From JANPCX01 sp031431125 (GTDB lineage Bacteria; Pseudomonadota; Gammaproteobacteria; Burkholderiales; Burkholderiaceae_C), in contig JANPCX010000009.1 in the NCBI GenBank assembly GCA_031431125.1, positions 1 to 29,313 on the forward strand: a DNA stretch of 29,313 nucleotides, read 5' to 3'. This document shows positions 7,866-14,422 of the stretch, piece by piece. Position numbers and translations under genes: made by a program. Positions within the stretch are counted from its first letter, which is position 1, and each line of letters opens with the position of its first letter. The notes beneath the pieces were generated by a model, which saw only the letters and a list, made by a program, of their open reading frames with translations, was not told where the DNA came from and did no database searches.

Positions 7866-8597
7866 TTACTTCACCAGCGGCCGCACGGTGGTGAAGCCGC
7901 CATCCACAGCGATGATCTGGCCCGTGAGGCGGGATGCACCATCGCTCAGCAACCACGCCATCGCGTCGGCCACTTGTTCGGCGGTTTGCACCCCGCCGAG
8001 GGGGTACTGTTTTCCCGCACCTTCGCGCATCGCGGGCAGCTTGAGCATGTTGGCGGTCATCGGTGTTTCTGTCATGCCAGGCGCGACGGCATTGATGCGC
8101 AAGCCTTGGTTGGCGTAAGTGGCTGCGGCGCTTCGCACCAGAGCCTCTACACCGCCTTTGGCTGCTGCGATGGCTTCGTGGTTGGCCACACCAATGCGGG
8201 CCACGACCGAGCTGGCAAACACTGCCGCCCCGGGGCCGCCCTGCAGCGCATTCACCCACGCCTGCAGCATGAACACCGCGCTGTCGAGGTTGATGCGCAT
8301 GACCTCGCGGTAAGCCTCGAGTTTGGTTCGATGCAGCGGCGCAATCAAGGTGCTGCCCACAGCATGGGCCAGCAAAGTGGGCGCCGCGCCCAGCGCTTCC
8401 TGGCAGGCCGTGATCGCCCACGCTGCACCCTCGGGTGTGGTGGTGTCAGCGCTGATGCGCAACGTGGCCTCGACATCAGACAGGCGGTCAGCGTCACGCC
8501 CAACGGCGACGACCTGGTGACCCTGGGCGTGTAGTTGCCGTGCCAGTGCACGGCCGATGCCGCCGCTGGCACCTGTGATCATGGCGATTGAACTCAT
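7866..8597 (-). CDS. SDR-fold protein lacking the catalytic tyrosine
   Basis: A 243-residue short-chain dehydrogenase/reductase fold. The NAD(P)-binding TGASGGIG (residues 8-15), Asn103, Ser130 and Lys147 are present, and the C-terminal AVDGGFT is typical. The YxxxK motif, however, reads IAAAK: residue 143, exactly 13 after Ser130, is Ile (ATC on the coding strand). Classical SDR catalysis needs this Tyr, so the protein may be a nucleotide-binding regulator or scaffold, or use another mechanism. It sits between the DCC protein and the photolyase in the light cluster, suggesting a role with the flavoproteins. ATG 8597 has no strong ribosome site. Confidence 0.9.
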   Translation of the reverse strand: MSSIAMITGASGGIGRALARQLHAQGHQVVAVGRDADRLSDVEATLRISADTTTPEGAAWAITACQEALGAAPTLLAHAVGSTLIAPLHRTKLEAYREVMRINLDSAVFMLQAWVNALQGGPGAAVFASSVVARIGVANHEAIAAAKGGVEALVRSAAATYANQGLRINAVAPGMTETPMTANMLKLPAMREGAGKQYPLGGVQTAEQVADAMAWLLSDGASRLTGQIIAVDGGFTTVRPLVK

Positions 8598-8642
8598 AAG
8601 GTGCTTTCGATGGTGGAGGTAAGAAACAAGGTAGCGCGGACT

Positions 8643-9053
8643 TCAGCGCTTCGAGCTGAACCGGTCCCAACGCCGCACCATACGCTGCATCAGCGGCCGC
8701 ACGCGGAGAAAGAACAAATAGAGCCGCTCCAAAGTCCAAGCCGCCCCCGGCAAACTGCCCAACTTGGCCAACCAGCGCCAGCCCGGCAGGGCAGCCCACA
8801 GCAGCAAGAAAGCGCGGGCGCCGCTGCGCAGTTGGCCGCTGCTGTCCTGCACATGGAAGCGCGCCAGCAACTCGCCTCGGGTGAGGTTGGCAGGCACAGC
8901 CAGGCCGGTCTGGTTGACATCGACATAACAAACCGGTGTGTTCGATTTCATCCCCGCGTACAAGGCAATTTCGCAGCGACACAGCGGGCAATCGCCGTCG
9001 TACAGCACAGTGAGCGGGGCTGGGTTTGAAAGGAGCGGTGGCTTGTTCAGCAT
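8643..9053 (-). CDS. DCC-family thiol-disulfide oxidoreductase-like protein (DUF393)
   Basis: A 136-residue DUF393/DCC protein. The signature YDGDCPLC is at residues 18-25 and supplies a CxxC-type redox pair (Cys22 and Cys25) in a thioredoxin-like context; the hydrophobic RAFLLLWAALPGW and the basic C-terminal helix are usual for the family. The reaction is unknown; a thiol-disulfide role is inferred from the motif. Its ATG overlaps the stop of the preceding photolyase-like gene by 7 nt, so the pair is probably translationally coupled. DCC proteins recur in bacterial light-regulated photolyase clusters (from general knowledge). Confidence 0.9.
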   Translation of the reverse strand: MLNKPPLLSNPAPLTVLYDGDCPLCRCEIALYAGMKSNTPVCYVDVNQTGLAVPANLTRGELLARFHVQDSSGQLRSGARAFLLLWAALPGWRWLAKLGSLPGAAWTLERLYLFFLRVRPLMQRMVRRWDRFSSKR

Positions 9054-10258
9054 GCGGGTACCTCGTTGGCGGCCGGTAAATCAGCAGTGGATTCAAAACC
9101 GCGCTGGGCACGCGTCCACCATTTGGAAAACGAGTCGCAGCGCATGTCAACGGCCGGGAACAAAGCGGGTTTGGCTTCGCACTGGGCCCAGCCCGCCAAC
9201 CAGTGATCCAGGTGCGGTTCGCTGATGCTGCGCACTCGGCGGGCACTGGCCAGCGCCTGGCCTATCGACTGGGCATCTCCCCACCAGCGCAAGCCGGTCA
9301 ACGCCCTCATGCGGGTGTCGACAAAACGCCAGCGCCCTTCGCTCCAGGGCCAGGCACGGTGAAAGTCCGCCACATAGACACCCAGCACAAAAACGCCTTC
9401 GGGCAAATCGGCGGGCAGTACACCCAAAGACCAAGGGTGCACCAACCACACCTCACGGCCCTGCACATCGCTGCCTTGGGGTGATTGAAGGTTGAGGTGA
9501 TCGGGAGGTGCGGCTTGAAGCGCCAACCCGCCGTGCAAAGCATCACCTCGGTCTTGGTCGCGTCTATGGTGCTCTCGCGATGCAGGTGCTCGGGCCCACT
9601 CGTCCAGCGATTGATAGCTGGTGTCAATCACCGTCCCTGGGCTGTGCCACTTAGGCGGCGCATAACGCGCCACGTTCTCGGCGTTGAACAAATAGGGCTT
9701 GCTGCTGCCGGTGCCTGCCACCCATTGCCAGCTCAAGTGGTTGCTGGCCAAGTCGCCGTCGAGCAAATGGCCATAAAGCCAGTCGGCCCCCACACGCCAA
9801 AAAACCTTGCGCACGTGCACCACATAGCTGGCCAGCCACATGCGGGCATGGTTGTGCAGCCAGCCTGTGGCGTAGAGGCAGCGCACGGCGGCATCCACCA
9901 CAGGTACCCCGGTGCGCCCTTGGCGAATGTCGTCGGGCAACTCGCGTGCATAGGCCTCATCCGGCAACGGCCCTTCGCGCATGGATTGAAATATGGCGTC
10001 ACCCCGGTGCTGCCAAACATGGTGGAAGTAAGCCCGCCAGCCCAACTCAAACACCAATTTGTGCTCTGCTGGCAGCGCGTGGCGCGTGACCACATCGTTC
10101 AGCATGTCGGTCATCGAGACAAAACCGTGGGTGATGTAGGGCGACAAGCCCGTGACCGCGCCGTCCAGGGCATTGCGGGTGCGCGCGTACGCTGCCGGCT
10201 GAATGGCGCGGATGCGGGCCCAAGCCTCGGCCAGTGTGGGAGGGTGCGACTCAAACAT
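9047..10258 (-). CDS. short photolyase-like FAD-binding protein with C-terminal Rossmann-like region
   Basis: A 403-residue flavoprotein. Residues 1-210 match the helical FAD-binding domain of photolyases: SPYITHGFVS, FELGWRAYFHHVW, TGVPVVDAAVRCLYATGW and LSWQWVAGTGSSKPYLFN. The normal N-terminal antenna domain is absent; the protein begins directly in the FAD domain. After a linker (about 215-268), residues 270-385 (VWLVHPWSLG, VLGVYVADFH, RWRFVDTRMRAL) show alternating strand/helix like an antenna Rossmann half, as if the domain order were swapped. Start ATG 10258 has GGGAG upstream and overlaps the preceding stop by 8 nt; the longer open frame to 10294 would lie within the Fe-S photolyase gene. 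Repair or sensory function cannot be decided. Confidence 0.87.
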   Translation of the reverse strand: MFESHPPTLAEAWARIRAIQPAAYARTRNALDGAVTGLSPYITHGFVSMTDMLNDVVTRHALPAEHKLVFELGWRAYFHHVWQHRGDAIFQSMREGPLPDEAYARELPDDIRQGRTGVPVVDAAVRCLYATGWLHNHARMWLASYVVHVRKVFWRVGADWLYGHLLDGDLASNHLSWQWVAGTGSSKPYLFNAENVARYAPPKWHSPGTVIDTSYQSLDEWARAPASREHHRRDQDRGDALHGGLALQAAPPDHLNLQSPQGSDVQGREVWLVHPWSLGVLPADLPEGVFVLGVYVADFHRAWPWSEGRWRFVDTRMRALTGLRWWGDAQSIGQALASARRVRSISEPHLDHWLAGWAQCEAKPALFPAVDMRCDSFSKWWTRAQRGFESTADLPAANEVPAC

Positions 10259-11807
10259 GCGTTGTCGCTCCCACCTCACCCCGGCGTATCGCAACGGCGC
10301 GTTCGTTCACCACCTGTTTTTCCTGCACCGTCAGGCGGGCGAGGTTTTTCACTTGCAAGGCCATGCGTGGGTTCTTGGCCAGCAGGGTTTCGTGGCGCAT
10401 CAGAAAGTCCCAGTAGAGCGTGGTGAAGGGGCAGGCGGCCTCGCCACTGCGCTGCTTTGGGTCGTAGCGGCAACCGGCACAGTGCGGGCTCATGCGGGCG
10501 ATGTATTGGCCGGTGGCAATGTAGGGTTTGCTGCCCATCACACCGCCGTCGGCGTATTGGCTCATGCCCAAGGTATTGGGCAGCTCCACCCACTCCACAG
10601 CATCCACATACACGGCCAGGTACCAAGCGTGCACTTGGCGAGGTTCGACACCAAACATCAAGGCAAAGAGACCCGTCACCATCAAACGCTGGATGTGGTT
10701 GGCGTAACCATGCTCCAAGGTTTGTGTGAGCGCATCACGCAAGCAAGCCATGTCGGTGGCGGCTGTCCAGTACCAGTCGGGCAAGGACTCATTGGCATTC
10801 AGTGTGTTGCGCTCCAAATAGTCGGGCATCTGCGTCCAATAAATGCCGCGCACGTATTCACGCCAACCCAAAATTTGCCGGATGAAACCTTCCACGCTCG
10901 ACAGCGGCGCATCACCCGCTTGCAAAGCGGCTTCTGCGGCGGCCACGACCTCGCGCGGGTTCAAGAGTTTCAGGTTGAGAGCGGCCGACAAATGCGAGTG
11001 GAAAAGCCATGGGTCATCCGGCCACATGGCGTCTTGGTAGCGGCCAAACAACGGCAAACGTTCTTTGATGAAACCTTGCAGTGCTTGCAGCGCCTGGACT
11101 CGCGTGACTGGCCAAGCAAAACTGTCCAACCGGCCAGGGTGCGCGGCGAAATGCTTTTCAACCAACGCCGTCACCTCTGAGGTGATGGCGTCGGGCGTGA
11201 ACGTGGCGCGCTGCGGCACCGAGCCGGGTCCGCTCTTGCCAAAAGACTCGCGGTTGTCTTCGTCAAAATTCCATCGGCCACCGACCGGCTGCTCAGGCGA
11301 TGTCGGTTGCATCAACACGCGATGGCGTTTGCGCTGCTCACGGTAGAAAAACTCCATGCGCAAAGACTTGCGCCCTTTGGCGTGCGCGGCGAACTCGCGC
11401 ACGGTGCAGAAAAAATGCCGGTCTTCCCGGATATCGAGCGGCAATCCCTTGTGCGCCGCCACCGCTTTCAGGGCTTGCAGTACACGCCAGTCGCCCGGCG
11501 CTGTCATCACCAACTGCTGGGGTTTCAAGCGCTCAAGGTCTGCGTGCAACTGCGCGGCCAAACTGCCTTCGTTCCTTGCATCGCTGAGCTTGGCGTAGTG
11601 CAAGCGGCGGCCGGCATTCTCAAGCGCCAGCGCGAAATGCCGCATCGCCGACAAAAACATTACCGTTCGTGGTTTGCTGGACCACACATGGGTGGACTCT
11701 TCATGCACTTCGGCCATCCACACCGCATCCAGTTCGGCGTCAAAGCCATCAAAGGCAGCAGCATCCAGATCGAGCTGGTCGCCTAGGACGATGACCAATG
11801 AACGCAA
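10251..11807 (-). CDS. Fe-S bacterial cryptochrome / (6-4) photolyase (FeS-BCP)
   Basis: A 518-residue member of the iron-sulfur bacterial cryptochrome/photolyase class, which carries FAD, a ribolumazine-type antenna and a 4Fe-4S cluster and includes Agrobacterium PhrB, a (6-4) photolyase. The N-terminus SLVIVLGDQL and FLSAMRHFAL are typical. The four cluster Cys are at 355, 443, 446 and 459; their spacing (88, 3, 13) equals that recalled for Agrobacterium PhrB (350, 438, 441, 454). NTLGMSQYADGG and GSKPYIATGQYI are core FAD-domain blocks. The start is probably TTG 11807, one base after the DUF2256 stop, implying translational coupling; a second TTG lies at 11798. Confidence 0.95.
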   Translation of the reverse strand: MRSLVIVLGDQLDLDAAAFDGFDAELDAVWMAEVHEESTHVWSSKPRTVMFLSAMRHFALALENAGRRLHYAKLSDARNEGSLAAQLHADLERLKPQQLVMTAPGDWRVLQALKAVAAHKGLPLDIREDRHFFCTVREFAAHAKGRKSLRMEFFYREQRKRHRVLMQPTSPEQPVGGRWNFDEDNRESFGKSGPGSVPQRATFTPDAITSEVTALVEKHFAAHPGRLDSFAWPVTRVQALQALQGFIKERLPLFGRYQDAMWPDDPWLFHSHLSAALNLKLLNPREVVAAAEAALQAGDAPLSSVEGFIRQILGWREYVRGIYWTQMPDYLERNTLNANESLPDWYWTAATDMACLRDALTQTLEHGYANHIQRLMVTGLFALMFGVEPRQVHAWYLAVYVDAVEWVELPNTLGMSQYADGGVMGSKPYIATGQYIARMSPHCAGCRYDPKQRSGEAACPFTTLYWDFLMRHETLLAKNPRMALQVKNLARLTVQEKQVVNERAVAIRRGEVGATTHV

Positions 11808-11808
11808 G

Positions 11809-11994
11809 TTAGCCGCCCGTCTTTTTTTTACGGCGACAGGCCTCTGAACACACTTTCACCTCGGCCCAGTTTTTGGCCCAGCTTTTGCGCCAGGTCATGC
11901 TCAACCCGCACACCGCACACAGTTTGCTCGGCAACGCACTTTTGTTGCCGCGGAATGAAGTGGCGCGGGAGGCGGGGCCAGGCGACGCGGCCAT
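11809..11994 (-). CDS. DUF2256 small zinc-ribbon-like protein
   Basis: A 61-residue protein of the DUF2256 family: LPSKLCAVCGLSMTWRKSWA followed by NWAEVKVCSEACRRKKK. The four Cys (CxxC and CxxxC) look like a small zinc site; the protein is strongly basic. Its function is unknown, but it commonly neighbours or is fused to Fe-S cryptochromes (family knowledge), and here it is one base from that gene. ATG 11994 lies just after the HiPIP stop; a longer open frame upstream would overlap HiPIP and is rejected. It may bind nucleic acid or help mature the photolyase (inference only). Confidence 0.9.
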   Translation of the reverse strand: MAASPGPASRATSFRGNKSALPSKLCAVCGLSMTWRKSWAKNWAEVKVCSEACRRKKKTGG

Positions 11995-11995
11995 C

Positions 11996-12298
11996 TCAGC
12001 CTTTTTTGGCCCAGGCACTGCACCAACCCGGCCCGGCCACTTGTTTGGCGCCAAAGAGCGGACAGCCGGCTTGTTTGTCGGTCGCCTTGCCTTGGTAAAG
12101 CGCGCAGTTGCTGCACAGCTGACCGGCGGCGTATTTGGGAAATTTCTTGGCGTCCACTTTTTTTGCGTCGGCGACGTAACCCAGCGCCACCGCCTGTGGG
12201 TCTTTTTCGTCAACGAGGGCTTGCGCTTGGGCTGCGGTACCGAGGCCGGCACCGGTGGCGGCGACGGTCATCAAAAAAACACGTCTTTGCATGGTCAT
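11996..12298 (-). CDS. high-potential iron-sulfur protein (HiPIP), Tat-exported
   Basis: A 100-residue HiPIP precursor. The signal has a twin-arginine start (MTMQRRVFLM) and ends near AAQAQA, matching the known Tat export of HiPIPs with the cluster already inserted. The four cluster Cys are in LCSNCALYQG, AGCPLFG and GWCSAWAKKG, the standard pattern for one 4Fe-4S cluster. HiPIPs carry electrons in the periplasm. ATG 12298 has AAGGAG 6 bp upstream. It heads the eleven-gene minus-strand string. Its redox partner here may be the di-heme peroxidase further down; a direct role with the cytoplasmic Fe-S photolyase is unlikely because of export. Confidence 0.93.
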   Translation of the reverse strand: MTMQRRVFLMTVAATGAGLGTAAQAQALVDEKDPQAVALGYVADAKKVDAKKFPKYAAGQLCSNCALYQGKATDKQAGCPLFGAKQVAGPGWCSAWAKKG

Positions 12299-12510
12299 GG
12301 AGAACTCCTTGGCTTGAGGCTGGGGGACAGGTGGCACGAACATCGAGAGGTCAAAACCTGTAAGGGGCCGTCCCTGTGGCCTCATGGCGAGCGTTTTGCA
12401 CCTGACGCATGAATGATACAGCGTACCGCGTCATAAATGAGTCAATTCGACTACTAACCCCTGCTTTTGTTGCATACTCCGATTCAAATACAGTTCATAG
12501 CGACAAATTC
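12299..12510. promoter_or_regulatory. divergent control region between HiPIP operon and MerR gene
   Basis: This 212-bp gap must contain the promoter of the long minus-strand operon and that of the MerR gene. On the plus strand CATGAATGA (12408-12416) and CATAAATGA (12432-12440) form a direct repeat with 24-bp register, near two helical turns. On the minus strand a TTGACT -35-like element (12445-12440) touches one repeat, with a weak TGTATC -10-like element 19 bp downstream; long 19-bp spacers are typical of MerR-controlled promoters. The repeats would cover both promoter elements, fitting repressor binding. All of this is candidate level. Confidence 0.45.
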
Positions 12511-13560
12511 ATGGCCAAAGACAACAAAACACCGCGTCACCGCAGCGGCGCCGTCGCGCAGATGTTGCACATGCCCGTGGCCACACTGCGGGTGTGGGAG
12601 CGGCGTTACCAGGTCAGCCAGGCCGTCCTGACCGCCAGCGGGCAGCGCCTGTACAGCGCCGCTGACGTTCAGCGCTTGGCCTTGCTCAAACAGCTGACCG
12701 ACCTGGGCCATGCCATCGGCAGCCTCGCCGCACTGGACATGCCCGAATTGCTGGACGTGGCGGCAACGCATGCCGGCGCAGAAAACGTGAGCCAAGTTCA
12801 CCGCGCCGCGCCCGCGCCGCAAGCCACCGGGGCTTGGCGCGTGGCCGTCATCGGCCCTGCCCTGGCCCGGCGGCTGCAGCGCCCCGCCCTGCTGCAGCAT
12901 TTAAAACGCACCTTGGTTTTGCTCGGCCCATTTGACAATGCAGCACAGGCCAATCAAGCGCTGCAAGGCGTGCCTGTGGACGCCCTGCTGGTGCATGAAC
13001 CCAGCTTGCATTCCGATTGGTTGACTGCGCTGCGCGCCGATGCGCCCGAGCTGCAAGCCACACCCAAGGCCTTGCTCTACGGCTTCGCGGCCGACGCGAC
13101 CTGCGAGGCGCTGGCCCAAGCCGGCGTCGCATTGCTGCGTGAACCTCAAAACGACACCGTGCTGGGCCAGTGGTTGCAAAACCTGCTGTCGGCCAAGAGC
13201 ACAGCGCCCTTACTTGCCACGAAACCCAGGCACGCTGCTTCGGCCGAAGCAATCACCGCCCGGCGCTGGACCGATGCCGCACTGGCCGAGTTCGTGAGCC
13301 AGTCATCCACCATTGCCTGCGAATGTCCGCGCCATGTGGCGGAACTTTTGGTTCAGTTGGCGCACTTCGAGGCCTACAGCGCCGAGTGCGAAAACCGCAG
13401 CCCGGCAGATGCCTCCCTGCACAGTTATTTGCGAGAAGTGGCGGCCCAGGCCCGGGCCCAATTCGAACAGGCACTGGCCCATGTGGCGCAGCAAGAAGGG
13501 CTGGCCCTGCCAAGCGCTCAAGCGCCACAGCAACGCAACCCTCTACCATCGGCACCATGA
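12511..13560 (+). CDS. MerR-family regulator, LitR/CarH-like without visible cobalamin motif
   Basis: A 349-residue regulator. The N-terminal MerR winged helix (residues 10-75) reads RSGAVAQMLHMPVATLRVWE, then SGQRLYSAADVQRL and LGHAIGSLAAL, the pattern of the MlrA/CarA/LitR subgroup that controls light-inducible photolyase and carotenoid genes. Residues 108-225 look like a degenerate Rossmann domain (VAVIGPALARRL, LVLLGPF, VDALLVHEP, ALLYGF, VALLREP). The DxHxxG motif that ligates B12 in CarH/LitR is absent. A C-terminal helical segment (ACECPRHVAELLVQLAHFE) follows. ATG 12511 removes an unconserved leader; no strong ribosome site is seen. Divergent placement suggests it represses the photolyase operon and itself, with light sensed by another protein. 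Confidence 0.87.
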   Translation: MAKDNKTPRHRSGAVAQMLHMPVATLRVWERRYQVSQAVLTASGQRLYSAADVQRLALLKQLTDLGHAIGSLAALDMPELLDVAATHAGAENVSQVHRAAPAPQATGAWRVAVIGPALARRLQRPALLQHLKRTLVLLGPFDNAAQANQALQGVPVDALLVHEPSLHSDWLTALRADAPELQATPKALLYGFAADATCEALAQAGVALLREPQNDTVLGQWLQNLLSAKSTAPLLATKPRHAASAEAITARRWTDAALAEFVSQSSTIACECPRHVAELLVQLAHFEAYSAECENRSPADASLHSYLREVAAQARAQFEQALAHVAQQEGLALPSAQAPQQRNPLPSAP

Positions 13561-14045
13561 ACGACAACACCCCCCTGGCCGACTCACCGGCCACCAAGGA
13601 GCCGCGCCTGTGGCAAGACAACGGCTGGACCGCGCGGGTCGTCAAAAACGAAGACGACGAAGGCTGGGCGGTGGAGATGGTCAAAGACGGGGAGCCTGAA
13701 CCTGCTTTGGTCGGCCCCTGGACCATGGGCCGCGACAAGAAAAACCCCAAGCCCCTGGACACCGCCGCCTTCAACACCTTGGTGAAAACCGCCTGCGAAG
13801 TGGTGCGCCGCCACGAACAAGCCGAGCACGCTCGGCTGCACAAAAACCTCAGCATCAACACCAACAGCGGGCGCATCACGGTCAGCCTCGACCTGATCGC
13901 CGATGAAGACGACCCGCACGCCCTGCTGTCGGCCACGAACGCGCTGGGCGAGCCCCTGGCCCAATGGCGCGTGCCCGCCAGCTTCAAACTCAATGTAGAC
14001 AGCGCCACGGCTTGGATAGACGGCGGCTTGCGCAAACCGGTTTAG
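13557..14045 (+). CDS. conserved hypothetical protein
   Basis: A 162-residue soluble protein I do not recognise. Its start overlaps the MerR stop as ATGA, so the two genes are probably co-transcribed and coupled. The N-terminus is acidic and polar, followed by LWQDNGWTARVVKNEDDEGW, a GPWTMGRDKKNPKPL stretch, a helix (NTLVKTACEVVRRHEQAEHA) and a likely beta-rich C-terminal half ending WRVPASFKLNVDSATAW. There is no signal peptide, membrane helix or Cys cluster. Composition and codon use match its neighbours, and similar proteins seem to occur in Comamonadaceae (recollection, not checked). Confidence 0.75.
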   Translation: MNDNTPLADSPATKEPRLWQDNGWTARVVKNEDDEGWAVEMVKDGEPEPALVGPWTMGRDKKNPKPLDTAAFNTLVKTACEVVRRHEQAEHARLHKNLSINTNSGRITVSLDLIADEDDPHALLSATNALGEPLAQWRVPASFKLNVDSATAWIDGGLRKPV

Positions 14046-14106
14046 GGCCTGTTCAGTCGCTGCGCATGCCCCATCCACCCACCTTCTTCCATCCCAAGGA
14101 GACCCC

Positions 14107-14292
14107 ATGACCGAAGACCCACGCTGCTGCGGCTCCGGCACCTGCATCATCGACGACGAGGGCCGCTGCTGGTGCGGTCAACAATGGGATGGTCAAAAAA
14201 TGTGCTTCCAGCCCGCGCCGAGCGGCCAACAAGGTGACGGGCCGCCCAACGAAGACAGTTCAGACAACGGGGGCTCAGACGGTGGCGATTGA
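14107..14292 (+). CDS. small Cys-rich hypothetical protein
   Basis: A 61-residue protein with six Cys packed in the first 33 residues (CCGSGTC, then GRCWCGQQWDGQKMC) and an acidic, Gly/Ser/Asp-rich disordered tail. The Cys pattern could bind a metal ion or cluster, but no named family fits. ATG 14107 has a good AAGGAGA ribosome site 6 bp upstream, which supports real translation. It follows the preceding hypothetical gene by 61 bp, so it may be the last gene of the MerR unit. Confidence 0.7.
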   Translation: MTEDPRCCGSGTCIIDDEGRCWCGQQWDGQKMCFQPAPSGQQGDGPPNEDSSDNGGSDGGD

Positions 14293-14422
14293 CAGGCAAA
14301 ACAGCCGCCTTAGCCCCCACCAGCCTGCCAATATCCCTACGAAGAACGGGCCCTTGATTTCAGCCCGCCCGCAACCATGTATTGTCCTAGACATGAATGT
14401 CACCCTCCTTAGGAGAACCCAA

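Noticed and set aside
7015..8118. 367-residue plus-strand frame opposite the photolyase and SDR genes
   Set aside because: Antisense of two well-supported genes, no recognisable domain.
7855..8421. N-terminal extension of the photolyase frame
   Set aside because: It lies wholly inside the SDR gene in another frame, lacks recognisable sequence, and GTG 7854 has a good ribosome site and gives the standard N-terminus.
9220..9680. Possible frameshift in the short photolyase-like gene, suspected from the odd linker sequence at residues 220-265
   Set aside because: Both flanking conserved blocks are in one frame without a stop, and a divergent linker explains the sequence better.
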